Shown: piece after piece, positions 1 through 9,748 of the stretch
How positions within the stretch are numbered: the stretch's first letter is position 1
Layout: each line of letters opens with the position of its first letter
From: Roseburia inulinivorans DSM 16841
GTDB lineage: Bacteria; Bacillota; Clostridia; Lachnospirales; Lachnospiraceae
Reading direction: 5' to 3'
Assembly (NCBI RefSeq): GCF_000174195.1
Contig: NZ_ACFY01000058.1
Coordinates: 25,232-89,231 of the forward strand
Length of the DNA: 64,000 nt
The notes under the pieces: generated by a model
What the model saw: the letters and a program-made list of their open reading frames with translations, nothing else
What the model was told of the DNA's origin: nothing
The model's database searches: none
Position numbers and translations under genes: made by a program

Positions 1-806
1 AGGACGCCCTTTTGAATTCCACTTTTTTCACCAGCTTCAACGCCAGCTTCATACTCCGCTTTCCGAAGTTTCTTTTCTTCTTCTTCCTTGTCATACTCAA
101 ATATACTCATACTGATAACCTCCGCGCGGTTCTTTCGAAGAAAATCCGCAAGAATATTTTCTTTGATACATTCATCAACAGCACGTTCCACCGCCTCGTT
201 CAGAGACAGGTCGGCTGTGTATTTTCGCACTTTTGCAACATATTGCGCATATTCCCTTAGCGTTTTGCAATGCTCCATAAGAAGGGCATTGTGACCTTCA
301 TTGATATTTAAGACAGTTACGATCAGCTCCAGTTTTGGCTCACCCGACAGATGTTCAAAAGCAGAGGAAAGTCTGTGTTCAAAAACATCGCAAACCGGAT
401 CAGAACCATTATAAAACTCAATGAAATTAGGGGCAGGTATCTTTTGCAGGCTGGACGAGTATAAAGATTTTTGATCCAGCATTTTTTGATATTCACTGCT
501 AATGTAAAATAAATCACGAAGAGGCATATTTGGGTTATAAGTTGACTGATGTTCATACAGATACAAATTGGTATCGATAATAAATGCCAGATCGTTTTTT
601 ATTCCCATATAGATAGCGTTTTCCAAAGTAACAATCTCTAAATCATCAGGATTCGTATAATCTCTGCTGTTTACTGCATTGTAAAGCGAGAGCAGATTCT
701 TTTTGTCTGAAAATAACATCCGGAAAACAGTATCTTTGTAGTTGCGATTTGCAGAAACTGCTCCTGCGGTAGTTGATTTGTAACGATCTTGTGGCCGCAT
801 TGCCAT
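1..806 (-). CDS. Rpn/PD-(D/E)XK nuclease family protein (3' end beyond window)
   Basis: The frame stays open from an ATG at 806 to the window edge (about 268 codons), so the C-terminus is missing. AAGGAGG at 814-820 sits 7 nt upstream and fixes the start. The protein resembles the Rpn / PD-(D/E)XK nuclease ('putative transposase') family common in Lachnospiraceae. Visible features are an N-terminal KDTVFRMLFSDKKNLLSLYN stretch, NDLAFIID followed by YLYEHQSTYNPNMPLRDLFY (the presumed D...E-x-Q active-site region), LNINEGHN in the middle, and a charged E/K-rich tail beginning FEYDKEEEEKK. Family members are thought to nick DNA and promote RecA-independent recombination; activity here is inferred. 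No neighbour gives a further clue. Confidence 0.85.
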   Translation of the reverse strand, partial: MAMRPQDRYKSTTAGAVSANRNYKDTVFRMLFSDKKNLLSLYNAVNSRDYTNPDDLEIVTLENAIYMGIKNDLAFIIDTNLYLYEHQSTYNPNMPLRDLFYISSEYQKMLDQKSLYSSSLQKIPAPNFIEFYNGSDPVCDVFEHRLSSAFEHLSGEPKLELIVTVLNINEGHNALLMEHCKTLREYAQYVAKVRKYTADLSLNEAVERAVDECIKENILADFLRKNRAEVISMSIFEYDKEEEEKKLRKAEYEAGVEAGEKSGIQKGV

Positions 807-815
807 AGGCTTTCC

Positions 816-1238
816 TCCTTATCACGGTGGACGGCAGATGCACATAAATGCATCGTGCCTCCGGCAGGAGAATAGAGCATTGTAAAAATAGTTTTCATCC
901 GTTTCCTGCTTTTAAATTGGTTAATGGGTAATAAAAGCATAGATACGAAATGAATGACACCGATTGTTTTTGATAATCGAGTGCTTCCTAGAATACAGAT
1001 GGCTCATCAGCCACAAAGATTTTGTAAAATATGCTTTGGGATATTGTATCATACCAACATCAGAAAATGCAATGGAGAAAATAGTAAAATTTTAAATATT
1101 ATGAGTACTAAAAAAATGAATAAAAGCATTCATTCAAATCTCCGCAACAGTAGCCCAAACAAAAGAATCATGCTACAATGAACAAAGGAAGATAAAAACA
1201 GCAGAAATGCCATAGAATAACGAAGGAGATCATCAGAC
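816..1238. other. Non-coding stretch between divergent genes
   Basis: This stretch separates the leftward nuclease gene from the rightward RluA gene. A 75-codon open frame at 954-1181 has no ribosome binding site or recognisable protein and is judged spurious. A short hairpin (TGGCT/AGCCA) lies near 1000-1013, and a TACAAT at about 1175 could be the -10 of the downstream gene, without a convincing -35. Nothing else is supported. Confidence 0.5.
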
Positions 1239-1889
1239 ATGAACATAAATATTTTATATGAGGATGAGGAGGTTATTGTCTGCGAAAAACCGGCGGGGGT
1301 TGCGGCGCAGACAAGACGGTTAGGACAGGCGGACATGGAAAGCCTTCTGAAAAATTACCGGGCAGGAAAGGGAGAACAGCCGTATATCGGGGTGGTACAC
1401 AGGCTGGATCAGCCGGTGCGCGGAGTGATGGTTTTTGCCAAAACAAAAGAAGCTGCGGCGGATTTAAGCCGTCAGGTGCAGACAAAAATGGCAGATAAAT
1501 TTTATTATGCGGTGACAGACGGTGTGCCGGAACAGAAAAAAGGTACATTGGAAGATTACCTGCTCCGGGATGGAAAAACAAACACTTCAAAAGTGGTATC
1601 TAAAAGTACGGAGGGCGCAAAGTCAGCAAGGCTGGACTATGAAGTGACCGCACAGAATAAAACGAACGCCGTTCTCCGGATCCGGTTAGACACCGGAAGG
1701 CATCATCAGATCCGGGTACAGTTAGCAAATGCAGGAATCCCGATCGTAGGGGATACGAAGTATAATTTTAAAGAGACAATGACACGGAGTGGAAACGGTC
1801 TTTTACTCTGCTCTTATAAAATCGGATTTAAACATCCAAAGACACATAAAAAAATGGAGTTCGAAATCAGGAATCCATTTCTCATCTGA
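1239..1889 (+). CDS. RluA-family pseudouridine synthase
   Basis: This 216-residue enzyme of the RluA/RsuA superfamily isomerises uridine to pseudouridine in rRNA or tRNA. The motif VVHRLDQPVRGVMVFAKT (about residues 54-71) contains the HRLD with the catalytic aspartate, and DTGRHHQIRVQLA (about 149-161) is the second conserved family block. It starts directly with the catalytic domain and lacks the N-terminal S4 domain found in RluC/RluD, as in short TruC-type members. The start is supported by AAGGAG at 1222-1227. A strong terminator follows, so it is probably monocistronic. The RNA target cannot be told from sequence. Confidence 0.9.
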   Translation: MNINILYEDEEVIVCEKPAGVAAQTRRLGQADMESLLKNYRAGKGEQPYIGVVHRLDQPVRGVMVFAKTKEAAADLSRQVQTKMADKFYYAVTDGVPEQKKGTLEDYLLRDGKTNTSKVVSKSTEGAKSARLDYEVTAQNKTNAVLRIRLDTGRHHQIRVQLANAGIPIVGDTKYNFKETMTRSGNGLLLCSYKIGFKHPKTHKKMEFEIRNPFLI

Positions 1890-1895
1890 GACAGA

Positions 1896-1929
1896 AACGC
1901 AGGAGTTACAAATAACTTCTGCGTTTTTG
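1896..1929 (+). terminator. Rho-independent terminator of the RluA gene
   Basis: A 13-bp stem (AACGCAGGAGTTA paired with TAACTTCTGCGTT, one G-U) with a 4-nt loop is followed directly by a T run. Confidence 0.85.
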
Positions 1930-1940
1930 CTATAAAAATA

Positions 1941-2082
1941 GTTACTGTTCACTCAGCAGTAAAACACTTGCTGTTTTGCTGCGTAAGAAAGTGATTCAGG
2001 AGTGAGCAGACTCCTTTTGTGAAGCAAAAACTGAAATGAGTCAGCGAATCGTTACTGGAACGAAGTATGAGTGAACAGTAAC
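1941..2082. repeat. 142-bp inverted-repeat element (GTTACTG family)
   Basis: Perfect 15-bp terminal inverted repeats, GTTACTGTTCACTCA (1941-1955) and TGAGTGAACAGTAAC (2068-2082), bound the element. Just inside the left end is a hairpin of GCAGTAAAACA (1956-1966) with TGTTTTGCTGC (1972-1982). The last 32 bases (2051-2082) reappear almost unchanged at 25318-25348, and the terminal 14 bases at 61778-61791. There is no coding content, so it looks like a non-autonomous mobile or REP-like repeat lying in front of the chemotaxis receptor gene. Confidence 0.75.
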
Positions 2083-2209
2083 GAAAAATAGAATAAAATC
2101 ACGAAAAATGTCGAAAATAGAGTGGTAAAATAAGCATAATGTGCTAAAATACAAATAGGATTTAAAATTGGGTTCATAAAATAAAAAAGATGTAGTAGGA
2201 GGTATGGGT

Positions 2210-3988
2210 ATGAACAATATTAAGGTGAGAACAAAATTAGTTATTGTAATGGTGATTGCACTGATCGCACTGGCACTATGCACCGTCATTTCCAACACAA
2301 GCCTGTCAGGACTTGGAAATAATGCGTTAGACATTATCGAGAATGATATGCGTTCCTCGTATGATGAACAGATCAAGGCACAGGTAGATAATGTAATATC
2401 TCTTTGCCAGAGCATTTACAATCGGTATGAAAAAGGTGAATATACCTTAGACGAGGCAGAAAAACTTGCAGCAGACCAGATTCGTGATCTGCGTTACGGC
2501 AATAATGGATATTTCTGGGTAGATACCTATGATGGAACAAACGTAGTCCTTCTCGGCAATGACACAGAGGGAACAAATCGTATGGATGCAGTGGACACCA
2601 ATGGATTTGCGTATATGCAGGCGATCATCAACGCAGGAAAGCAGGAAGACGGCGGTTTTACGGATTATGTATTCCCGAGAGAGGGTGAGACGGAGTCTTC
2701 TCCAAAACGTGCTTACAGCAAGGCATTTGAGCCATTTGGCTGGGTACTTGGAACCGGAAATTACACGGACGATATTGATGATGATGTACTGGATGTCAAA
2801 AATGAATTTTCTTCCTATGAATCCAACAGCAGAATGGCGATCATCGGAATCGCTGTTGTCATGGAAGTAATCTTAATTTTAGTCCTGACACTGATCATAG
2901 CCAGCATTGTGAAACCATTGAAAAAGAGCCTTACCCATATTGACGAGATAGCGCAGGGTGATTTTTCAAAAGAATTTGAACAGGATCTGTTAAAGAGAAA
3001 AGATGATTTTGGACAACTGGCAGATTCGCTTGAGAAAATGCGCTCTGAGATGAAGGAACTGATTGGAGAGGTGAAATCAGAAGCATTAGAGATCACCGGC
3101 ATGGTGCAGGAGATTGATACAAGTCTTCAGGCATTAGATGATCAGATTGAAAATGTATCTGCGACAACGGAGGAGCTTGCGGCAGGTATGGAGGAGACAG
3201 CGGCATCTTCGGAAGAGATGAATGCAATGTCACATGAGATTGAGAGCGCTGCGAAGAGTATTGCAGAGAGATCTCAGGATGGCGCTAACGAGGCAGATGA
3301 GATCAGGGAACGTGCTGTGAAAATCAAAAAAGATACAGACGAAAATGACAGACGTACCAGATCGATTCATGAGGAGATTAATGAGAGCCTGACAAAAGCA
3401 CTCGAAGATATTAAGGTTGTGGATCAGATCAATGTTCTTGCCAAATCAATCATGGATATTACCGGACAGACGAACCTTCTGGCTTTGAATGCATCCATTG
3501 AGGCTGCCAGGGCGGGAGAGGCAGGAAAAGGATTTGCGGTTGTTGCAGATGAGATCCGTGTATTGGCAGAGCAGTCAAAAGCCGCAGTTGCCCATATTCA
3601 GGAAGTGACTGGCAATGTGACCGCAGCCGTTGAGAATCTTGCAAATGATGCAGAGAGGCTGCTGGAGTTTGTCGGAAATGATGTTGTGGAGAGTCTTGGA
3701 GGATTTGCAGAAATGGCAAATTCCTATAACAGTGATGCTGCCAATGTAGATTCTCTTGTAACGGACTTCTCGGCATCATCGGAGCAGCTGCTCGCATCCA
3801 TTAACGGAGTGATGGATGCTATCTCCGATGTCAGCAAGACTGCGACAGAGGGAGCTACCGGAACAACGGATATTGCTGAAAAAGTAGGAAACGTTGTGCA
3901 GGAGGCAGAGGCAATTAAACAGAAGGCAGAGACAACCTATCATTCTGCTGAAAAACTACAGAAAAATGTGGAACGTTTTATTGTATAA
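2210..3988 (+). CDS. Methyl-accepting chemotaxis protein with single-Cache sensor
   Basis: Transmembrane chemoreceptor of 592 residues. In order: TM1 (about 8-28); an extracytoplasmic single-Cache-type domain containing [10 protein letters not shown] and [11 protein letters not shown]2 (about 203-228); HAMP; and the cytoplasmic signalling domain with the hairpin tip around [20 protein letters not shown] (CheA/CheW contact). The start is taken at 2210, not the in-frame ATG at 2204, because AGGAGG (2197-2202) leaves 7 nt to 2210 but only 1 nt to 2204. The ligand is unknown; single-Cache domains often bind small organic acids. It presumably feeds the flagellar Che pathway encoded elsewhere. Confidence 0.95.
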   Translation: MNNIKVRTKLVIVMVIALIALALCTVISNTSLSGLGNNALDIIENDMRSSYDEQIKAQVDNVISLCQSIYNRYEKGEYTLDEAEKLAADQIRDLRYGNNGYFWVDTYDGTNVVLLGNDTEGTNRMDAVDTNGFAYMQAIINAGKQEDGGFTDYVFPREGETESSPKRAYSKAFEPFGWVLGTGNYTDDIDDDVLDVKNEFSSYESNSRMAIIGIAVVMEVILILVLTLIIASIVKPLKKSLTHIDEIAQGDFSKEFEQDLLKRKDDFGQLADSLEKMRSEMKELIGEVKSEALEITGMVQEIDTSLQALDDQIENVSATTEELAAGMEETAASSEEMNAMSHEIESAAKSIAERSQDGANEADEIRERAVKIKKDTDENDRRTRSIHEEINESLTKALEDIKVVDQINVLAKSIMDITGQTNLLALNASIEAARAGEAGKGFAVVADEIRVLAEQSKAAVAHIQEVTGNVTAAVENLANDAERLLEFVGNDVVESLGGFAEMANSYNSDAANVDSLVTDFSASSEQLLASINGVMDAISDVSKTATEGATGTTDIAEKVGNVVQEAEAIKQKAETTYHSAEKLQKNVERFIV

Positions 3989-4050
3989 CCGGTAATGGAT
4001 ATAGAATGTGACAAAACAGCAAGCGTTTTTTTGGAGCAAAAGGGGATCGT

Positions 4051-6384
4051 ATGATAGAAAAGTATTATAATGGGGTTATCGAACAGGTCGCAGGAGGAAT
4101 CGGAAATGTAGAACATAACAGTATCCTTGTGCGGTATAGCAATGATTTTTCCATATGGGATTTAGAGAGTGTCAATCATTACAAGGATCAGTCAGACATC
4201 TTTTTTACCTGTCATGAGTTTTCTTATAACAAGATCGCAGAGGCTTATGAACCATATCTGGGACTGATCCGGCAGATGTTCCATAAGTATTGCAGCGGCA
4301 CATTGGAAGAGTTTATGGAAGAATGTGATGTCTACAAGCTTCAGAGACCTGTGTTTGAAAGTTATTTTGAAAAGGGATTTTGCGAGAGAACGGAACAGAT
4401 CCTGATCGATGAGGTAGAGTATGAGCAGGAACGTATGCGCAATTCGATCGTGACGATGCTTCAGAAATTATCAGAGATCCGTCCGGTCGTCATTGTGTTG
4501 AACCGTTTCCAGCTTGCTTCGAAAAGCACCATGCAGCTTTCCAACAGCCTGCTTCAGGTGAAGAATAAAAATATCGGCATTGTCTTGGGAGTCAATGATG
4601 TGCAGTCGATTCCGGAATTTGCACATGAAGAGTGGGATGCGATCTGTGAGAGTATGGATGACCGGAACATGGTGTACCATATCGGAAATGCAGGCAGGAA
4701 CATGGAACCGGATGTCATGGACTATTACTCTGATTATGAGAGTGACGATGGCTATCGGAAACTGAATAATCTGGTATACTTTTTGGATTTTGACCAGGCA
4801 GACCATCATCTGAGCAAGATTGAGCGCCGGATCAAGTTTGATAACTTTACGATTTCTGAGAAAAAGCATTATCAGCTTTTGCTGTTACAGATTATGGTGT
4901 CGGTACTGCAAAGAGATATTGCGAAGGCTCTGGAATCCTGCGAAGATCTGGAAAAACTGCAGGATCAGGAGAAAGAGGGAGCATTTTATTATAATTTCTG
5001 GATGGCAACTTCTTACATGTATCTTGGCAAGTTAGAGGAAGCCATGATTTATGTACAGAAGGCAAAGGAGTGCGGAGAAGCGCTTGGGGATGATTTTTTA
5101 GTGTTCCGTGCGGAACTTTTAAAAGCGCAGAACCAGATGTCCGGCTGGTGCAATATTTTCTTCTGTGCCCAGGATATTGAGATCAGCGATAAACTGATCG
5201 AGAAGCTGAATGCGTACCATTATAAAAATCATCTGGCGCATATTTATATTTATGCATACGACAATAAACCGGAGATCGTGGCAAAAGCGTACCGGTCGGA
5301 AGCATTTCTGATTTATTTTTCCAAGGGCGTTGCGCTTGCAAAAGAGATTGGCAATGAGCAGCTTATCAGCATTGCATACCGGAAAAATATCATGATAGCA
5401 TCCACAAATGGCGAGTACGAAGTTTCCCTGTTATATTCGATCCGTACCTATGAGGCGATGAAAGATGTTGACAGCGTGGAGGGCGGAAGGATCTATTCCG
5501 GTATTGCGTATAATTTATGCGCAATGGGAGAAAATGAGAGAGCCCAGAGCTATTACAACAAGGCAATTAAGATATTATGTAAACTGAGAAAGCCGGAGGA
5601 TATTGCAGAAGTACATTATAATATGTCATTGAACTGCGTTATGCTGGGGCAGTATGACAAGGCGCAGGAATACCTGACACAGTGTATGAAAGCGATCGAA
5701 AAGCTGCATCTGAACAGTCTGCGTGTCTGCAACCTGTCCAAACTGTATGGATTGTTTGCTCTGGTTTCCATTTTACAGGGAAACCGTTTTAACTGTGAGA
5801 GGTATCTGTATAGCTGCCGCCAGTTTTTGAATTATATTTTCGAGAAGGAAAAGACAGAAAACAACCTCGCCACTGTGCATGACTACGCAAAGGCAGATGA
5901 TGATATGTTCCTCTATACGTTTTCCAAGGCATTATTAGCACAGCATGACGGAGACAACGAGGAGGCGCTAAAATTATATGAGCAGGCAGATATTTATTTA
6001 AAGAGAGCAGAGGGAAACCAGTTTTTCTGTTATGTGCTGTTCCGAAGGAACAGGATGGAATGCTTCAGGAATGCAGGAAAAGAGATCCTTTATGAGCAGG
6101 AAGAGTTTATTTTAAAACAGTATGAAGAGACACATCGTATCATGTTCCATGAGTACGCGGAGGATATGAAAGATCTTCTGCCACCGGTAGATGACGACTG
6201 TGAGGAATTATCAACCAGGGAAATCGAGGATCTGTTAAAGCAGGAGAGCGTGGAGCGGGCATATAAGAGTAAGAAAGAACAGCTCGACTTTATTTCTATC
6301 TGGCAGAAACTGATCGATGTAAATGGTATCACTGCAAAAAGAGATGCTCAATATGGTCATGAAGACATTTTTAAATCATTTTGA
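4051..6384 (+). CDS. TPR-repeat signalling protein, N-terminal part of a split GGDEF protein
   Basis: This 777-residue product has no signal peptide or membrane segment. Residues about 140-190 (VVIVLNRFQLASKSTMQLSN) resemble the Walker-B/sensor region of STAND/AAA ATPases, but no Walker A P-loop is visible, so nucleotide binding is doubtful. From about 290 to 700 it is helical with TPR-like units, for example around KLEEAMIYVQKAKE and GQYDKAQEYLTQCMKAIEK. The frame stops 62 nt inside the next frame, which supplies GAF-like and GGDEF regions. Dropping one A from the AAAAA run near 6337 would fuse the two into one protein of about 1,099 residues. I read this as one gene with a frameshift or sequence error, although translational coupling of two genes is possible. 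Confidence 0.75.
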   Translation: MIEKYYNGVIEQVAGGIGNVEHNSILVRYSNDFSIWDLESVNHYKDQSDIFFTCHEFSYNKIAEAYEPYLGLIRQMFHKYCSGTLEEFMEECDVYKLQRPVFESYFEKGFCERTEQILIDEVEYEQERMRNSIVTMLQKLSEIRPVVIVLNRFQLASKSTMQLSNSLLQVKNKNIGIVLGVNDVQSIPEFAHEEWDAICESMDDRNMVYHIGNAGRNMEPDVMDYYSDYESDDGYRKLNNLVYFLDFDQADHHLSKIERRIKFDNFTISEKKHYQLLLLQIMVSVLQRDIAKALESCEDLEKLQDQEKEGAFYYNFWMATSYMYLGKLEEAMIYVQKAKECGEALGDDFLVFRAELLKAQNQMSGWCNIFFCAQDIEISDKLIEKLNAYHYKNHLAHIYIYAYDNKPEIVAKAYRSEAFLIYFSKGVALAKEIGNEQLISIAYRKNIMIASTNGEYEVSLLYSIRTYEAMKDVDSVEGGRIYSGIAYNLCAMGENERAQSYYNKAIKILCKLRKPEDIAEVHYNMSLNCVMLGQYDKAQEYLTQCMKAIEKLHLNSLRVCNLSKLYGLFALVSILQGNRFNCERYLYSCRQFLNYIFEKEKTENNLATVHDYAKADDDMFLYTFSKALLAQHDGDNEEALKLYEQADIYLKRAEGNQFFCYVLFRRNRMECFRNAGKEILYEQEEFILKQYEETHRIMFHEYAEDMKDLLPPVDDDCEELSTREIEDLLKQESVERAYKSKKEQLDFISIWQKLIDVNGITAKRDAQYGHEDIFKSF

Positions 6385-7348
6385 CGTCGACCGGGCAGTC
6401 TATATCCGCTATAGCGAGAGGGTGCCGCAGGTACTTTACAATGACACAGAGAAAGAGATGACGCCGGAGATCATGAAGATCATGGAAAAATCCATGCGGA
6501 AAAATGCGGGTGGATTTGTGATCTCCAAGATCAGCAGCAATTATTCTGAACATCAGGATATCACATCGATTTTTGGTGATGAAGATGTGTGTTCCATGGT
6601 GGCGATCCCATTTTTTAACAACGCAAAAATCGAGAATATTGTCATCACCTATGTGCTGATGAAGGATAACTGGCATTCCTCGGTGAACCGTTATATGCTT
6701 GATGAGGACGATCTGAACTTTTATCAGCTTCTGTTCCGTGAGGTGCGTTACGCATTGAACAGGCTTGATGCCTATGACAAGATTTATGAGATGAATACAA
6801 AACTGTATATGTCGGCAGTTACAGACCAGCTGACAGGGTGCTATAACCGTGAAGGGTTCTACCGCAAATTAGACGCACTTCTGAAAGAGATCGCAGGGGA
6901 AAAAAGAAAACCAAAGCTGGGAGTGATGTTTATTGACCTGGACAATTTCAAACACTATAATGATACGTACGGACATGATGTGGGCGATTTCGTTCTGATC
7001 AAAATGGCTGATATTTTTACGGAAGTCTGTGGAAAAGATGGTTTTGTGTGCCGTTATGGCGGGGATGAGTTCCTGATCTTCCTTTATACAGATGACAGGG
7101 ATATTTTCAAAGAAAAGGCAGAGCGTATCTATCAGATTATTGATGAGGCAGACGGATTTTCGGCGGAGATCAGTGAAAAACTCGGACAGTCATTCTCAAT
7201 CGATAAACAGCATCAGATCTCCTGCTCCATCGGTATTGCAGCCGGAGACCATATCTGTACGGAAAATGATATGACAGAGATGATCAAGAGGGCGGATGAT
7301 CTGTTATATTCGATCAAAACAACGACAAAAGGAACCTATCGTATATGA
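6323..7348 (+). CDS. GGDEF diguanylate cyclase part of the split protein
   Basis: The 341-codon frame holds a GAF-like region (about residues 20-140) followed by a complete GGDEF domain. Visible in the latter are DQLTGCYNREGFYRK, VMFIDLDNFKHYNDTYGHDVGD (metal and GTP contacts) and CRYGGDEFLIF with an intact GGDEF active site. An active domain would make cyclic di-GMP from two GTP. No RxxD inhibitory site is seen just before GGDEF. No good ribosome binding site precedes 6323, which fits an origin as the C-terminal half of the upstream TPR protein. The stop overlaps the cca start (ATGA), so translation is coupled. Confidence 0.85.
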   Translation: MVSLQKEMLNMVMKTFLNHFDVDRAVYIRYSERVPQVLYNDTEKEMTPEIMKIMEKSMRKNAGGFVISKISSNYSEHQDITSIFGDEDVCSMVAIPFFNNAKIENIVITYVLMKDNWHSSVNRYMLDEDDLNFYQLLFREVRYALNRLDAYDKIYEMNTKLYMSAVTDQLTGCYNREGFYRKLDALLKEIAGEKRKPKLGVMFIDLDNFKHYNDTYGHDVGDFVLIKMADIFTEVCGKDGFVCRYGGDEFLIFLYTDDRDIFKEKAERIYQIIDEADGFSAEISEKLGQSFSIDKQHQISCSIGIAAGDHICTENDMTEMIKRADDLLYSIKTTTKGTYRI

Positions 7349-8685
7349 AAATCGTTTTACCTGAGAAAGTAACTTATATTATTGACACACTGACACAGCA
7401 TGGCTTTGAGGCCTATGCTGTAGGTGGGTGCGTCCGTGATACGATGTTAGGACGGATTCCTATGGACTGGGACATCACGACATCAGCAAAACCGGAACAG
7501 GTAAAAGAGTTATTCCGACATACCATAGATACTGGGATCCAGCATGGAACGGTTACCGTGATGCTTGAACATGAGGGATTCGAGGTGACCACATACCGTA
7601 TAGACGGGGAATATGAGGATGCAAGGCATCCTAAGGAGGTACAGTTTACTTCCAATCTGTTAGAAGATCTGAAGCGCCGCGATTTTACGATCAATGCCAT
7701 GGCTTACAATGATAAGGATGGGCTGGTCGATGCGTTTGATGGTGTGGGAGATTTAGAGCGCGGTGTGATCCGGTGCGTGGGAGCTGCTGTGGAGCGTTTT
7801 ACGGAGGACGCGCTTCGTATGCTGCGTGCAGTGCGGTTTGGAGCGCAACTTGGCTTCTCTATTGAAGATGAGACAAGAGAGGCGATTGTTTCCCTGGCAC
7901 CAAACATTGCAAAAGTGAGTGCAGAACGTATTCAGATCGAAATGGTAAAACTTCTCACGTCCGGACATCCGGAACTGCTGCGCACGGCCTATGAGACAGG
8001 ACTTACCGCAGTTTTTCTGCCGGAATTTGACGAGATGATGAAAACACCGCAGAATAATCCGCATCACTGCTATTCTGTGGGGGAGCACACGCTGCATGCC
8101 CTGATGGAGATACAGCCGGATAAAGTGGCGCGTATTACAATGCTGTTACATGATGTGGCAAAACCGATGTGCAGAACCACGGACGAACATGGCGTGGATC
8201 ACTTTTATGGACACCCACAGGAAGGAAGTCTTGTGGCAAGGAAGATTTTGCGGCGGCTGAAGTTTGACAATGATACAACCGACCGGGTATGCAGACTGAT
8301 CTTATGCCACGACGATAATCCGCCTTTGCAGGAGCGGACGGTCCGCAGAGCAATCTACCGGAACGGTGTGGATCAGTATCCGCTGCTTTTTGCAGTAAAA
8401 AGAGCGGACATGCTGGCACAGAGTGCATACAGGCGGGAGGAAAAAGCAGAGTATTTAAAGGAATACGAAGAAATATATGAGCAGATCATGGCGAAGCGGC
8501 AGTGCCTTTCCATAAAGGAACTTGCGGTTACGGGAACGGATCTGATCGCAGATGGAATGCAGCCGGGAAAGGCGATCGGCGAGACGCTGAAACAGCTTTT
8601 GGAGTATGTGCTGGAACACCCGGAGGACAACACGAAAGAAAAATTAATGGAACAGGTTCATAATATCGCATCCCCTCACATATGA
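7345..8685 (+). CDS. cca: CCA-adding tRNA nucleotidyltransferase
   Basis: This 446-residue class II CCA-adding enzyme builds or repairs the 3' CCA of tRNAs from CTP and ATP. The nucleotidyltransferase motif is at the N-terminus: AVGGCVRDTMLG (about 26-37) followed by DWDI (metal-binding DxD, about 41-44). RDFTINAMAYN follows, then the tRNA-binding RFTEDALRMLRAVRF block. An HD-type domain lies in the second half (MLLHDVAKP, HFYGHPQEGS). The ATG overlaps the preceding TGA by 4 nt, indicating coupled translation. Relevant locally: the tRNA-Tyr gene at 30162 clearly has no encoded CCA. Confidence 0.95.
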   Translation: MKIVLPEKVTYIIDTLTQHGFEAYAVGGCVRDTMLGRIPMDWDITTSAKPEQVKELFRHTIDTGIQHGTVTVMLEHEGFEVTTYRIDGEYEDARHPKEVQFTSNLLEDLKRRDFTINAMAYNDKDGLVDAFDGVGDLERGVIRCVGAAVERFTEDALRMLRAVRFGAQLGFSIEDETREAIVSLAPNIAKVSAERIQIEMVKLLTSGHPELLRTAYETGLTAVFLPEFDEMMKTPQNNPHHCYSVGEHTLHALMEIQPDKVARITMLLHDVAKPMCRTTDEHGVDHFYGHPQEGSLVARKILRRLKFDNDTTDRVCRLILCHDDNPPLQERTVRRAIYRNGVDQYPLLFAVKRADMLAQSAYRREEKAEYLKEYEEIYEQIMAKRQCLSIKELAVTGTDLIADGMQPGKAIGETLKQLLEYVLEHPEDNTKEKLMEQVHNIASPHI

Positions 8686-8751
8686 TGAATTGACACGGCA
8701 GGAGAGCATTTTGCTCTCTTATCGCAGATTCATCGTATGGAGGGGATTTTC

Positions 8752-9738
8752 ATGTATATCAGGCCGGAACAGATAGCAGAACAATATGAGATGGAGGTAA
8801 AGTCTATTTCGAAGGGAAGAGACTGTTTTTTGTGTGAAACAGATCTCGGAATGCGCGCACTGAAGGAGTATAGGGGCTCTGTGGAGCGTGCAGAATTTCT
8901 GGCTGGAATGCTTGATTTCCTGAAAGAGCAGAATATTGTGGCAGAGCAGATCTTTTATACAAAAGAAGGGGAAATTTTTGCCAGGGACGAAGAGGAACAG
9001 AATTATCTGTTATTGTCAGTTTTCCGTGGAGCCGAGTGCGATACGAAGAGCAGGGAGGACATGGTGTATGCGGTAAGACTGCTCGCTGGTTTACATAATG
9101 CAACTGAACAGTATCCGGACGAGGTGCCTGAGTTTGTAAAAATGAATCCTAACGCCCTGCTTTTGCTTTATGAAAAACATAACCGTGAATTGCGGCAGGT
9201 GCGCAATTATATCCGTGGCAGAAAACAGAAAAATGAGTTTGAAGAAATGTTCATGCGCCAGTTTGCAGGTTTTTTTGAAAAGGCACAGGCTGTCACAGAG
9301 CAGTTGCAAAATATGGAGATTCGTGAGGAGTTGACTGGCTTCTGCCATGGGGATTATAACCAGCACAATGTCATTTTTTCGAGAGAGGGCGTGGCAATCG
9401 TCAATTTCCTTAATTTTTCCTATCAGATCCGGGTGAGTGACCTCTCAAATTTTGTGCGGAAGATGATGGAAAAAAATAATTGGAACACGTCGCTTGGAAT
9501 GGAGTTGATCGGGGCATATGATTCTGTGCGGAAACTAAAGCCGCAGGAATTTTCATATTTGTATTTTTACCTTGCGTATCCCGAGAAATTCTGGAAAATT
9601 GCAAATCATTATAGCCAGTCCCACAAAGCCTGGCTTTCCGGCAGAAACACCGAAAAACTCAGCAAGGTGATCACACAGGAGGGGGCGAGGGAGCATTTTT
9701 TGCAGACGCTTGCAGGGAAAGTAGAAAATAGGATATAA
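8752..9738 (+). CDS. CotS-like spore coat protein, kinase-fold
   Basis: A 328-residue protein of the CotS/aminoglycoside-phosphotransferase-like fold used by clostridial and bacillar spore coat proteins. FCHGDYNQHNVIF (about residues 196-208) matches the catalytic-loop HGDxxxxN pattern. The later DFD-type metal motif is replaced by a VNFLNFSYQ stretch, so it may be an inactive kinase homologue. The start is placed at 8752 because GGAGGGG at 8739-8745 lies inside the alternative upstream ATG at 8737. A hairpin (GAGAGC/GCTCTC, about 8702-8717) separates it from cca. The assignment to CotS is by family resemblance. Confidence 0.75.
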   Translation: MYIRPEQIAEQYEMEVKSISKGRDCFLCETDLGMRALKEYRGSVERAEFLAGMLDFLKEQNIVAEQIFYTKEGEIFARDEEEQNYLLLSVFRGAECDTKSREDMVYAVRLLAGLHNATEQYPDEVPEFVKMNPNALLLLYEKHNRELRQVRNYIRGRKQKNEFEEMFMRQFAGFFEKAQAVTEQLQNMEIREELTGFCHGDYNQHNVIFSREGVAIVNFLNFSYQIRVSDLSNFVRKMMEKNNWNTSLGMELIGAYDSVRKLKPQEFSYLYFYLAYPEKFWKIANHYSQSHKAWLSGRNTEKLSKVITQEGAREHFLQTLAGKVENRI

Positions 9739-9748
9739 TTAGGTAACA

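Noticed and set aside
954..1181. 75-codon frame in the first intergenic region
   Set aside because: No ribosome binding site, no recognisable sequence, unusual composition.
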